A DNA stretch of 64,000 nt from RGIG6919 sp045531905 (GCA_045531905.1 JAZSEY010000023.1:9864-73863); one strand, 5' to 3'; numbered from the stretch's first letter, positions 27,424 to 36,271 are shown. Notes: generated by a model from the sequence alone, not told the origin. Program-made: numbers and translations.

Positions 27424-28407
27424 CTAATTAGACGCCGTTGCCGCTGCATTTGCTGCCGCAATCGCTGCAATCATCGCCATCTCCGCTGCAACCATCACTG
27501 CCACAGTTCCTGTCAAAACAGTAGCCTCTGTATCTAAACAATGATCAGAATAGTGTTCCATCACCAGTGCAGCCGCATATAACAATCGAACTCTCTGACC
27601 TGTACCAAAGAAGTTGCCAAAGCCCTTCTGCGTTACTAACCAATCACTAACCTCACATACTTCTTTCACAATAGTTTCATTATCTAAGCCCAACATAATC
27701 AAACTGCCGAAAACAGCAATTGTGTTATAATCCAGACTTTCTCTTTCTGCCTTAAACCTGTTATACAAATCAATCACTGCATCACATTTTGTTTTAGCAT
27801 CTCTCTCATCTAATGCCAACACATGGCTCAAAGACTGTACACCGTTTGCCGAATGAAACACAGGCTTTAAAATCTGGTAACAGGCTTCCATATCCTCTAA
27901 CACCTTTTCATCAGATAATTCTGACATAGCAAGCAAAGTTGCAAATGGTACATCCTCACTGGATGTCAGAAATGGATGATTCTTCTTCATCTTTTTATAA
28001 ATCACACCAATCTGTGCGATAATGTCATCAATCGACTGCTCTCCATGCTCATCCACAATAGTCATAGCGGCAAGCACGGCATAATCAGAACCATACAAGC
28101 CCTCCAGCTTCAATTGTTCATACACCTTTAACACCTGTTCCACATACTGCTTTGGGCTGGATGTCAATGTCATCTTCGACAGTAAAATCAACTTTGTATT
28201 ACCTCTAAGATAAGAAAATGCACCAACTTCCTTCTTTAAAATGTCATTGCATTCCTTCATCAGTTCTACATTCACTTTTGCCTTCATACCTGTAAATAGC
28301 AAACTGCAGGCTGGCATCATGTAACTACTTTCCCACTTAAATGCCTTCTGAATCAAATCTCTGTTCTCCACAAACAACTTACAGCTTTCCTGTAATTCTG
28401 TATTCAT
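27424..28407 (-). CDS. DUF4003 family protein
   Basis: A 327-residue soluble, mostly helical protein without a signal peptide until a very Ala-rich hydrophobic C-terminus (about 300-327). Features typical of DUF4003 include FVENRDLIQKAFKWESSYM at the start, FSYLRGNTKL and the FGNFFGTGQRVRLLYAAALV motif. Its function is unknown. It is the first gene of a GntR/ABC operon and shares its promoter, so a role in the same stress or transport response is likely. GGGGGA precedes the ATG. Confidence 0.85.
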   Translation of the reverse strand: MNTELQESCKLFVENRDLIQKAFKWESSYMMPACSLLFTGMKAKVNVELMKECNDILKKEVGAFSYLRGNTKLILLSKMTLTSSPKQYVEQVLKVYEQLKLEGLYGSDYAVLAAMTIVDEHGEQSIDDIIAQIGVIYKKMKKNHPFLTSSEDVPFATLLAMSELSDEKVLEDMEACYQILKPVFHSANGVQSLSHVLALDERDAKTKCDAVIDLYNRFKAERESLDYNTIAVFGSLIMLGLDNETIVKEVCEVSDWLVTQKGFGNFFGTGQRVRLLYAAALVMEHYSDHCLDTEATVLTGTVAVMVAAEMAMIAAIAAANAAATASN

Positions 28408-28506
28408 AAGTCATCCCCCTATCTTTCTTGAATCACTTTTATCAACATGATACTAATACCCATACAAAAACCACCAAACAATTTTCATCGCCTCCAAACT
28501 GTTTAT

Positions 28507-28521
28507 GTGTTATATATACAC
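28507..28521. promoter_or_regulatory. Candidate GntR operator over the -10 box
   Basis: The dyad GTGT-N7-ACAC (GTGTTATATATACAC) overlaps the -10 element of the operon promoter. Its position suggests it is where the YtrA-type repressor encoded in the operon binds. Confidence 0.5.
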
Positions 28522-28541
28522 CTATAACAGTCGTATGTCAA
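28513..28541 (-). promoter_or_regulatory. Promoter of the DUF4003-GntR-ABC operon
   Basis: On the minus strand: TTGACA (28541-28536), 17-nt spacer, TATATA (28518-28513). The leader to the first ATG is about 100 nt. Confidence 0.8.
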
Positions 28542-28561
28542 TACCTTTTTTCTAAAAAATT

Positions 28562-28602
28562 AAAAAAGAACCTCATCTGCTATACCAGACAAAGTTCTTT
28601 CT
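28562..28602 (-). terminator. Terminator of the XRE regulator gene
   Basis: On the minus strand AAAGAAC...CTG pairs with CAG...GTTCTTT, followed by TTTAATTTTTT. It lies 18 nt after the stop and before the promoter of the next operon. Confidence 0.85.
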
Positions 28603-28619
28603 CCACAATATTCTCTTTC

Positions 28620-29870
28620 CTATGGCTTTGCTTTACAATATTTCACGCCAGCAACCACCAATATCACACCATACAATATAAACCACCAAAGATTTATCGT
28701 TTCCTTCAACTGTTTTCCGTACTGCATATCCTCATTTGTATACACCTTAATTGGCAAATATCCATCCTCCGGGTCCCCTATTTCATACATCACCACGGTT
28801 TCATTTCGTCTAACAAATTCACACAACACTTCGGATTCCTCGATATCCGTATATACATATTCTGTTAACGCTTCCCCCTCAGGAATCGGATTGCCATACT
28901 CGTCAAAATATTCCGTATCGCTGTTATGGGCATTTGTCACATCGGTTTCCATATATACTTTAAACGCATCAAAGCTGGCAAAGGTTGTACCTGTAGCAAA
29001 ACTTTCCACTCTGCTATCATTAAAAACAATATGCAATAAAATCAATATTGCATATATTCCAACTACCCGCCAAACAAAATCAACACGCTTCTTATGCCAT
29101 GCTTGAAATTTTTCCTTTTCCTCGTCACCGACTGCCATAAAGCCCTTTTTCACTTGCCAGTGTTCCAGTTTCCATTTTCCAAACAATCCAGCAATTATGC
29201 CTACAATCACCGCACAGGCAACGCCAAAAATCAACCAGGTAAGCCCTGTAACCCCTAAATATGTATCCTCCGGCAACACAATCAAAGGCAATGTACTGGC
29301 AAATGCCATTAAACCACCCACCATAACACTGAAAAAATTATCAATCAGTGTCTTTTTACATGTAGTAATCTTCTCGCCTTCATATTCTGTTACATCCACC
29401 GCGTCATAGGCCAATCTATAAAACACAATTTCACATATCGCAGCTGTCACAAAAAATGCCCCACCGATAAAAAAGCCCAAATACGCTCTCAAAAACCCAA
29501 AATTACATATCATCGCCGCAATCAAGCCCAAAGCACATAATGCCACTGATATCATACTTCTTAAAAAGAATTTTTGCTTACAATCACTTAACAGTCTGTC
29601 CAACTGCTTTTCTGTTCGGGAAGACGAAACCACTTTATCTTTCATCATTTCATCTTGAACCATCCGTTCGCCCCGCAACAATTCATCCGATGTCACGCCA
29701 AAAACTTCCGCCAGCACCGGAATCAGCATTAAATCCGGTGCACTTTCATCCCGTTCCCATCTGCTCACCGATTTATCCGACACATTTAATTTTTCAGCCA
29801 ACTCCTTTTGCGTAAGCCCATTCGCTTTTCGCAAGGCAGCAATAAAACTGCCAATTGATTTTCTCTCCAT
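28620..29870 (-). CDS. XRE-family regulator with membrane domain
   Basis: Residues 1-65 form a Cro/CI-type helix-turn-helix (LTQKELAEKLNVSDKSVSRWERDESAPDL). Residues about 95-270 hold six membrane segments in three pairs, and a seventh lies near the C-terminus, flanking an outside region of about 100 residues rich in Glu and Asp (about 290-390). Regulators of this layout are frequent in Clostridia; the outside part may sense an envelope signal, but this is inference. The ATG is preceded by CAGGAGG. The gene is a single unit. Confidence 0.87.
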   Translation of the reverse strand: MERKSIGSFIAALRKANGLTQKELAEKLNVSDKSVSRWERDESAPDLMLIPVLAEVFGVTSDELLRGERMVQDEMMKDKVVSSSRTEKQLDRLLSDCKQKFFLRSMISVALCALGLIAAMICNFGFLRAYLGFFIGGAFFVTAAICEIVFYRLAYDAVDVTEYEGEKITTCKKTLIDNFFSVMVGGLMAFASTLPLIVLPEDTYLGVTGLTWLIFGVACAVIVGIIAGLFGKWKLEHWQVKKGFMAVGDEEKEKFQAWHKKRVDFVWRVVGIYAILILLHIVFNDSRVESFATGTTFASFDAFKVYMETDVTNAHNSDTEYFDEYGNPIPEGEALTEYVYTDIEESEVLCEFVRRNETVVMYEIGDPEDGYLPIKVYTNEDMQYGKQLKETINLWWFILYGVILVVAGVKYCKAKP

Positions 29871-29973
29871 ACAACATCCTCCTGTATAATCTGATTTTCT
29901 CTGTCAAAGCTTTGTACAGCTCAAATTCTACAAAAATGACAACCAAAATCACACCCCACAGACCGAAAATCAC

Positions 29974-30039
29974 TCTCGCATAGCGAGAATTTCTCCATTT
30001 TGGGAGTGAAAACAAGACACCGAAACAACTGCAACCCCA
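29974..30039. repeat. Partial copy of the GGGGTTACAAG palindrome family
   Basis: The minus strand starts GGGGTTGCAGTTGTTTCGG and continues to CACTCCCAAAAT. About 36 of 42 positions match the right arm of the element at 45312-45438. A small hairpin (TCTCGC ATA GCGAGA, 29974-29988) lies at the inner end, but the second arm is not a good match. Confidence 0.65.
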
Positions 30040-30052
30040 TCCACTTAAATAT

Positions 30053-30176
30053 AAAAAACACTTCTGATATAGGGGTGCTCTGTGCCCGTCTGCACTTGAA
30101 TTGCGTATTCCGCAATTCTATGTGCCGCTACGCGCACAGGCAAGTGCGAACGTCCCCTATACAGAAGTGTTTTTTA
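30053..30176. repeat. Branched palindrome acting as terminator of the symporter gene
   Basis: The outer stem AAAAAACACTTCTG...CAGAAGTGTTTTTT is continued by ATAGGGG/CCCCTAT. Inside lie two further hairpins: AATTGCG...CGCAATT (30099-30117) and GTGCCGC...GCGCAC (30122-30137). On the minus strand the outer stem follows the symporter stop at once and ends in six T, so it can serve as a terminator. Its size and branching are more than a simple terminator needs. Confidence 0.75.
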
Positions 30177-30177
30177 T

Positions 30178-31608
30178 CTACTCTACTTTCCCCTCTTTAC
30201 GTCTCTTGAAGAAATCCTTTGTCTCCTTCGCAACAACACCACTTAATGCAAACAATGCAATCATGTTTGGAATTGCCATCAAACCATTGAAGATATCTGC
30301 GATAGTCCAAACTGCAGATACTGTCATGTATGGTCCAATGAATACAGCAATGATGTATAACCAACGATATACCTTTAATACTTTCTTCTTTCCGCCTGTT
30401 AAATACTCTAAGCATCTCTCTGAATAATAATCCCATCCAAGAATTGTCGTAAATGCAAAGAACACCAAACAAGCCATTAACATAAATGAAGACACTGTTG
30501 TTGGGAATGGAAGTCCATTGTTAAATGCATATGTCGTAACCGCCACACCTTCTAATCCAGGCTGCTGCCAAGCACCTGTAATCACTACTGCAAGACCTGT
30601 CATTGTACAGATAACAATAGTATCAATAAATGTACCTGTCATAGAAACTAAACCTTGACGTACTGGCTCTTTTGTTTGGGCAGCTGCCGCTGCAATTGGT
30701 GCAGAACCAAGACCAGCTTCGTTTGAGAAGATACCTCTTGCAACACCCTTTTGCATTGCCACAATAAAGGAACCAACCACACCACCGGTAACAGCAGCAG
30801 GATTAAATGCACCCTTAACAATTGTTACAATTGCATTTGGAATCTCTGAAGCATTGCAAATTAATAATACGACAGCAAATACTACATAAAGGATAGCCAT
30901 AAATGGTACAACTATCTGGGATACACTTGCAATTCTCTGAACACCACCGATTAATACCAACGCTACACAAACAGTTAAAACCAAAGAAGCGATAACAACT
31001 GCCCATGAATATGTACCAATACCAGGAATAGCAACCACTGCCTGGTTATTAGGATCAAAGAAATTATGTATCGCCGATGAAATACCATTTACCTGAGTAA
31101 ATGTACCGATACCAAGAAGACCTGCTAATACTCCAAATAAAGCAAACATCTTTGCAAGCCATTTCCACTTTGCACCCATACCTTTTTCAATATAGTAGAA
31201 CGGTCCACCAAGTGCATGATTATTCTCATCGATTACACGATACTTAACTGCCAAAAGACCCTCAGAATATTTTGTTGCCATTCCAAGGAATGCCGCAACC
31301 ACCATCCAGAACAATGCACCAGGACCACCGGCACAAATCGCTGTCGCTACACCGACAATATTACCAGTACCAATGGTAGCTGAAAGCGCAGTACAAAGTG
31401 CTCCAAAGGAGGTTACCTCGCCGTCGCCACCTTCCTCATTCTTTACCATCCACTTTAAAGCCAGTGGAAGTTTGTGTACCTGTAACACTCCTGTGCGGAT
31501 AGTAAGTAGCAAACCACCACACATGATTAACACCATCAGTGGTACGCCCCATACAAAGTCATCAATCTTCACCAGCATTTCATTAAATGCTTTCCAAAAT
31601 GCGTCCAT
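30178..31608 (-). CDS. Sodium:alanine symporter (AGCS family)
   Basis: A 476-residue transporter with about eleven membrane helices. It shows the family signature GTGNIVGVATAICAGGPGAL (near residue 80), FSNEAGLGSAPIAAAAAQT (near 295) and TILGWDYYSERC. It imports alanine or glycine together with sodium ions across the cytoplasmic membrane. AAAGGGG precedes the ATG. It lies 14 nt after proS and probably shares its transcript; an amino-acid importer behind an aminoacyl-tRNA synthetase is plausible, but alanine, not proline, is the known substrate of the family. Confidence 0.94.
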   Translation of the reverse strand: MDAFWKAFNEMLVKIDDFVWGVPLMVLIMCGGLLLTIRTGVLQVHKLPLALKWMVKNEEGGDGEVTSFGALCTALSATIGTGNIVGVATAICAGGPGALFWMVVAAFLGMATKYSEGLLAVKYRVIDENNHALGGPFYYIEKGMGAKWKWLAKMFALFGVLAGLLGIGTFTQVNGISSAIHNFFDPNNQAVVAIPGIGTYSWAVVIASLVLTVCVALVLIGGVQRIASVSQIVVPFMAILYVVFAVVLLICNASEIPNAIVTIVKGAFNPAAVTGGVVGSFIVAMQKGVARGIFSNEAGLGSAPIAAAAAQTKEPVRQGLVSMTGTFIDTIVICTMTGLAVVITGAWQQPGLEGVAVTTYAFNNGLPFPTTVSSFMLMACLVFFAFTTILGWDYYSERCLEYLTGGKKKVLKVYRWLYIIAVFIGPYMTVSAVWTIADIFNGLMAIPNMIALFALSGVVAKETKDFFKRRKEGKVE

Positions 31609-31622
31609 ATTTAACCCCTTTC

Positions 31623-33056
31623 TTAGTACGCGCGTCCAAAGTAAACCATCTTTTTAGCAGGCTTGCCACAATGTACGCAAACATCAGCAAAATTCTCCTG
31701 TGCAAATGGCATACATCTGGTAGAAGCACCTGTCTCCTCTTTGATTGCCTCCTCACAAGAAGTTTCACCACACCACATAGCCTTGATGAAGCCCTGCTTG
31801 TTCTCAATGATTTCTTCAAATTCTTTCCAGCTCTTCGCTACATGAGTATTCTCTTCGCGATGAGCCTTAGCTCTATCATACATATCCTGTTGAATAGACT
31901 CTAAAAGTGTTGCCACCTCTGTCTCTAAAGCATCGATATCTACAACCTTCTTTTCACGGGTATCACGACGTACTAATACGCACTGACCAGCCTCGATATC
32001 CTTTGGTCCAATTTCCACACGAACTGGAATACCACGCATTTCCTGCTCGCTGAACTTCCAACCTGGACTCTTATCAGAGTCATCAACCTTTACACGGAAT
32101 GCACCTAACTTATCACGAAGCTCATAAGCCTTGTCAAGAACGCCTTCCTTTTTCTGCATAATTGGAACTACCATTACCTGTACAGGAGCTACCTTTGGAG
32201 GAAGCACCAAACCAGAATCATCACCGTGTACCATGATGATGGCACCGATTAATCTGGTTGTCATACCCCATGAGGTCTGATGTACATACTGTAATTTATT
32301 TTCCTTATCTGTATACTGAATGCCAAATGCTTTCGCAAAGCCGTCACCAAAATTGTGACTGGTACCTGACTGTAACGCCTTACCATCATGCATCAACGCC
32401 TCGATTGTATAAGTCGCTTCCGCTCCGGCAAACTTCTCCTTATCAGTCTTTCTACCTCTTACAACCGGCATTGCCAATACATTTTCACAGAAGTCAGCAT
32501 ATACGTTTAACATCTGAATGGTTCTCTCTTCAGCTTCCTCTGCTGTAGCATGGGCGGTATGTCCCTCTTGCCACAAGAACTCTCTGGAACGCAGGAATGG
32601 TCTTGTCTCCTTCTCCCAACGCACTACTGAACACCACTGGTTATACACCTTTGGTAAATCTCTATAAGACTCAATCTCATTGCTATAAAAATCACAGAAC
32701 AATGTCTCGGAAGTAGGTCTTACGCAAAGTTTCTCCTGTAAAGGATTCAATCCACCATGCGTAACCCATGCTACCTCTGGAGCGAAACCCTCTACGTGAT
32801 CCTTCTCTTTCTGTAAAAGACTTTCCGGAATGAACATTGGTAAATATACATTTTCAACTCCGGTCTTCTTAAACTCAGCATCTAACTGTGACTGAATTAA
32901 TTCCCAGATACGATATCCATAAGGCTTAATTACCATACAACCCTTAACACTTGTATAGTCAATCAGCTCAGCCTTTTTCACAACGTCCGTATACCATTGT
33001 GCGAAATCCTCTTCCATAGAGGTAATCGCTTCTACTAACTTCTTGTCTTTCGCCAT
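31623..33056 (-). CDS. proS: Prolyl-tRNA synthetase, archaeal/eukaryotic type
   Basis: A 477-residue class II synthetase of the short ProS type 3, which lacks the editing insertion of the long bacterial form. Motifs: RPTSETLF, motif 2 in RWEKETRPFLRSREFLWQEGHTAH, motif 3 in GMTTRLIGAIIMVHGDDSGLVLPP, an anticodon-binding domain, and a zinc-type C-terminal domain with CGETSCEEA and VCVHCGKPAK. It charges tRNA-Pro. The start is placed at 33056 because AAGGGAGAT lies suitably upstream; an earlier in-frame ATG has no site. It lies 42 nt after the AI-2E-family gene. Confidence 0.96.
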   Translation of the reverse strand: MAKDKKLVEAITSMEEDFAQWYTDVVKKAELIDYTSVKGCMVIKPYGYRIWELIQSQLDAEFKKTGVENVYLPMFIPESLLQKEKDHVEGFAPEVAWVTHGGLNPLQEKLCVRPTSETLFCDFYSNEIESYRDLPKVYNQWCSVVRWEKETRPFLRSREFLWQEGHTAHATAEEAEERTIQMLNVYADFCENVLAMPVVRGRKTDKEKFAGAEATYTIEALMHDGKALQSGTSHNFGDGFAKAFGIQYTDKENKLQYVHQTSWGMTTRLIGAIIMVHGDDSGLVLPPKVAPVQVMVVPIMQKKEGVLDKAYELRDKLGAFRVKVDDSDKSPGWKFSEQEMRGIPVRVEIGPKDIEAGQCVLVRRDTREKKVVDIDALETEVATLLESIQQDMYDRAKAHREENTHVAKSWKEFEEIIENKQGFIKAMWCGETSCEEAIKEETGASTRCMPFAQENFADVCVHCGKPAKKMVYFGRAY

Positions 33057-33098
33057 TTCTCTATCTCCCTTTTGTATTTTTGAAAACACACTTCAATA

Positions 33099-34178
33099 TT
33101 ATATAGAGGTTCCCCGCGGATTGCAAGAAAAACCTTGCAATTCAGGAAGCACAGCAGAATATATCTCCTTCCCTAAAAGATATGCAACCGGTCCAAATAA
33201 AAAACCTAAAACTCCAAAAATCTGCAATCCCACATACATACAAATCAAACTAGTAATGGTAGAAATGCCAACCTTATCCCCCACTAATCTCGGTTCCACC
33301 GATTCTCTCACAAAACTGGAAATGATATACCCCACCAAAATTATCAATGCTTTATAGGGCATGCCCATTAACAATAACACAAAAGCCCATGGTAGTAAAA
33401 ACAAGCCACTGCCTATTAACGGCAAAGAATCTAACACCGCTACACAAACCGCCAATATCAACCAATAATTGCTGCCAATGATACGAAAGATAACCATAAA
33501 CAGAATAGCATTGATTATCATAATAACCACCTGCGCCCGCATATATGCCCCTAAAGTAGTACACACACTATGTCCACATCTCGCTGTCAGTCTACCGATA
33601 CCACTGGCATTTAATGATTTACTAATCGTCGGGTACTGCTTCGTAAATATAACGGTTGCCACCACAGCCACAAAAACAAAAATAACCCCATCGAACAGTC
33701 CCTTTACCATCCGCATGGAATTTGTCGTAAGCTCCGGTAACACCGTATCGCACAGCGTATCCTTAATACCTAATATCAACGTTGCCATATATGCAAAACT
33801 GGCACCGTCCGTAAACTGAAACCATTTATCCACCTGACGACAACAGGTTTCCAATCCATGCATAAACCTTGCCTGATAAAATGGGAATGCACAAATAACA
33901 TTTTGCCCCTGCTCAATCAAAGTCCGTAATAGCAATGTACAAATCAATACCAATAAAAGAGCAAAAACGGAAATTGCCACCCACACAGCAACCTTTCTCT
34001 GCATGCTAAATTGACCTTCCAGCTTCCGTATCAACGGTTGCAACAAAAAGGCAACAAACAAAGCAATTAAAAAAGGAATTACAAGGGGTACCAACCATGT
34101 AAAAAGAAAATAAATACCCACTGCAATTCCCAATAACAAAATCATTTTTTGAACAATTGGTTTCCTAAACAGTTCCAT
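33099..34178 (-). CDS. AI-2E transporter family protein (YtvI-like)
   Basis: A 359-residue membrane protein with seven or eight helices: a hairpin of helices at the N-terminus, a central helical region at about 100-150, and the conserved C-terminal block with PLIGSGLFLLPWAFVLL, GYIISSFVRESVEPRLVGDKVGI and GVLGFLFGPVAYLL. The family includes the B. subtilis sporulation protein YtvI and various exporters; the transported compound is unknown here. The upstream region has no clear promoter that I can name. Confidence 0.88.
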   Translation of the reverse strand: MELFRKPIVQKMILLLGIAVGIYFLFTWLVPLVIPFLIALFVAFLLQPLIRKLEGQFSMQRKVAVWVAISVFALLLVLICTLLLRTLIEQGQNVICAFPFYQARFMHGLETCCRQVDKWFQFTDGASFAYMATLILGIKDTLCDTVLPELTTNSMRMVKGLFDGVIFVFVAVVATVIFTKQYPTISKSLNASGIGRLTARCGHSVCTTLGAYMRAQVVIMIINAILFMVIFRIIGSNYWLILAVCVAVLDSLPLIGSGLFLLPWAFVLLLMGMPYKALIILVGYIISSFVRESVEPRLVGDKVGISTITSLICMYVGLQIFGVLGFLFGPVAYLLGKEIYSAVLPELQGFSCNPRGTSI

Positions 34179-34214
34179 ACTACTTCACTTTCTTTTCTGT
34201 CTGCTTGAAAGCCT

Positions 34215-34234
34215 CGGGCAGAATATTCTGCCCG
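34215..34234. repeat. Perfect 20-bp palindrome
   Basis: CGGGCAGAATATTCTGCCCG is fully self-complementary. It lies between the pseudouridine synthase stop and the AI-2E-family start, and has no T run after it on either strand. It could be an operator or a weak processing hairpin. Confidence 0.7.
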
Positions 34235-34278
34235 GTTCTTCCATCAAAAGTAGTATGTACATATTTTGAAATATTATG

Positions 34279-34980
34279 TTAAAAATCTTCCATTTCAATA
34301 ACGTCAAAAGCTTCCCCTTCTGGTTCACTCTTAAACACAAGCCACTCTCCTGTTGTTGGATGTGCAAATTCCAATCTACAAGAATACAGCGCAATCTGCT
34401 GATATCTGCGTTTCACCTTCATAAATCTTGGATTGTACTTTGTATCCCCATAAATGCCGGCATTTCTACTGGACATCTGTACACGAATCTGGTGATGTCT
34501 GCCCGTAATCAGCTCAATCAAAACATAAGACAGCACACCCTCATTGGTTTCAAACACATCCAGCACCTCGTAATTAAGCTCTGCTCGCTTGGCATTCTTC
34601 GTACCCTTAGCAACTACTTTTGATGTGTTGGTCTTGCTATCCTTTACAAGGTAATCCACCAAGGTTCCACATTCATCCGGCAATTCTCCTGTCAACACTG
34701 CCTGATAAAATTTCACCATCTCACCGCCTGTAATCTGGTCTGACAGATTGGCCGCCGCTTTCTGGTTCTTGGCGAACACCATGACACCACCAACCGGTCT
34801 GTCTAGCCTGTGTACCACGGCGACATATGGTTCCTCATCCATCTCCTCATTTTCAAATATATAATTCTTAATATAACTTTCCATATCCTCATCATTTGAT
34901 TTATCCGGCTGGGTAGGTACGCCCACTGGCTTCACACAAACAATGATATCTGCATCCTCATATAATATTTCAATCTTCAC
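34279..34980 (-). CDS. RluA-family 23S rRNA/tRNA pseudouridine synthase
   Basis: A 233-residue single-domain pseudouridine synthase without the S4 RNA-binding domain. The catalytic aspartate lies in AVVHRLDRPVGGVMVFAK; other family blocks are DIIVCVKPVGVPTQPD, ELITGRHHQIRVQ and RYQQIALYSCRLEFAHP. It converts a uridine in structured RNA; the target is unknown. The start is a GTG at 34980, with AAAGGAGTTG upstream; longer in-frame starts lack a site. Confidence 0.93.
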   Translation of the reverse strand: MKIEILYEDADIIVCVKPVGVPTQPDKSNDEDMESYIKNYIFENEEMDEEPYVAVVHRLDRPVGGVMVFAKNQKAAANLSDQITGGEMVKFYQAVLTGELPDECGTLVDYLVKDSKTNTSKVVAKGTKNAKRAELNYEVLDVFETNEGVLSYVLIELITGRHHQIRVQMSSRNAGIYGDTKYNPRFMKVKRRYQQIALYSCRLEFAHPTTGEWLVFKSEPEGEAFDVIEMEDF

Positions 34981-35069
34981 GTCATCAACTCCTTTTACTC
35001 TAGTATATATAATCACCTTTTCTTTTTCAATCAAGAAATTCAATCTTTATAAACCTTTTATTTTACATA

Positions 35070-35098
35070 TTGACATTTATTGTAAGGCGCATTATGAT
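35070..35098 (+). promoter_or_regulatory. Promoter of Rpn-like unit 1
   Basis: TTGACA (35070-35075), 17-nt spacer, TATGAT (35093-35098). The stretch TTTACATATTGACAT and the leader elements AAAATAATTATTTTC, TTTATGCATAA and CGAATCC are shared with unit 2. Confidence 0.8.
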
Positions 35099-35168
35099 AT
35101 AAATAGCAAAATAATTATTTTCATTTATATGTTTATGCATAAACGAATCCATATTAGGAGGCGTTACT

Positions 35169-36182
35169 TTGACAACAGAATCAATACTAAAGAAGCATTT
35201 TCCGATGTTACGAACTGCGGAGGAAGTCATGCAAGATATTCAAGGCAATCCGCACCTGCTACGGCAGTACCAGAGCTGGTCGGAGGAACAGCAACAGGAA
35301 TTCCTTGATATCTGTACTGGCACAAGAGGTGTCAAGATGGTGTACGACACCTTTTTCAAGGAAGTGATGAATCCGGAGTATACACCGGAACGGGTAGGCG
35401 ATTTTCTTTCTGTACTGTTAAAGCAGAAGGTTACAGTATTGCATGCCCTGCCTAATGACACGGTAAGAATTGGCGCAGAGAATTCATTGTTATACACCGA
35501 CTTAGTTGTGAAGCTAGAGGATGGTAGTTATGCCAATATCGAGATTCAGAAAATCGGTTATTTGTTCCCGGGACAACGTGCAGCATGCTATTCTGCAGAC
35601 TTGTTATTGCGGCAGTACAAAAGAGTACGTGCAGAAGCAAAGAATGTAAAAGGAAAGAAGTTTTCCTATAAGGATATCATGCCAGTGTATACTATCGTGC
35701 TGTTTGAGCGCAGTCCTCAAATATTCCATGAATTCCCTGATAAGTATTTGCATTACATAGAAGCAAAATCTGACACTGGAATCGAAGTGCCATTATTACA
35801 AAAATACCTCTTTATACCACTTGACATCTTCAAGAAAAATGTTCAAAATAAGATTAACATTGATAATAAAGTTGAGGCATGGCTGAGGTTCTTTTCCACA
35901 GATGTACCAGAGGATATTCTGCTACTGATAGAGACATATCCGGAGTACAAAAAGATGTATGAAGAAGTCTACCAGCTCTGCCTAAACACAGAGAAGGTGA
36001 TGGGGATGTTTTCTGAGGAATTAAGGATATTAGATCATAATACAGCGGAATATATGGTAGATGTGATGCAGGATACGATAGATAGTCAACAAGATGAGAT
36101 AGATGCACTGAAACTGCAGAATGACAGTCAGCAAGAAGAAATCGCATACCTAAAAGCACAACTAGAATCATTCAAACAGTAA
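35169..36182 (+). CDS. Rpn-like PD-(D/E)XK nuclease family protein, copy 1
   Basis: A 337-residue protein of the Rpn / PD-(D/E)XK nuclease-transposase group. Candidate catalytic residues are Asp111 (YTDLVV) and Glu125-x-Gln127 (NIEIQ) with KMVYDTFFKEV at the N-terminal side. The last 40 residues are a coiled coil with SQQ-DEI-type repeats. Known Rpn proteins are DNA endonucleases that promote recombination. The start is a TTG, with AGGAGG 8 nt upstream; this TTG is conserved in copy 2 (about 95% identical over 300 residues, opposite strand). The gene has its own promoter and a hairpin after it. It is not a classical transposase; its mobility is unproven. Confidence 0.85.
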   Translation: MTTESILKKHFPMLRTAEEVMQDIQGNPHLLRQYQSWSEEQQQEFLDICTGTRGVKMVYDTFFKEVMNPEYTPERVGDFLSVLLKQKVTVLHALPNDTVRIGAENSLLYTDLVVKLEDGSYANIEIQKIGYLFPGQRAACYSADLLLRQYKRVRAEAKNVKGKKFSYKDIMPVYTIVLFERSPQIFHEFPDKYLHYIEAKSDTGIEVPLLQKYLFIPLDIFKKNVQNKINIDNKVEAWLRFFSTDVPEDILLLIETYPEYKKMYEEVYQLCLNTEKVMGMFSEELRILDHNTAEYMVDVMQDTIDSQQDEIDALKLQNDSQQEEIAYLKAQLESFKQ

Positions 36183-36216
36183 ACTATTATCGTAGTAGAT
36201 TAGCATATATATGCCA

Positions 36217-36267
36217 AAAACAATTGTAGCCAGGGACATCTATGTCCTTGGCTACAATTTGTTTTTG
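36217..36267. terminator. Hairpin after Rpn-like copy 1
   Basis: AAAAACAATTGTAGCCAGGG pairs with CCTTGGCTACAATTTGTTTTT around the core GGACATCTATGTCC. T runs on both ends allow it to act in both directions, for the Rpn gene and the convergent hemolysin III gene. The same core sequence occurs in the hairpin after Rpn copy 2. Confidence 0.8.
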
Positions 36268-36271
36268 AAAA

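Larger units (their letters stand above)
29871..30177. other. Intergenic region with two different palindromic repeats
   Basis: No gene is supported in these 307 bases; short frames on both strands have no ribosome site. The region holds the upstream sequence of the XRE gene, a partial copy of the GGGGTTACAAG-type repeat (29974-30039) and a large branched palindrome that ends the symporter gene (30053-30176). Confidence 0.75.

Noticed and set aside
34185..34394. Short minus-strand frame between the pseudouridine synthase and AI-2E-family genes
   Set aside because: It overlaps the pseudouridine synthase end in another frame, crosses the perfect palindrome, and lacks a ribosome site.
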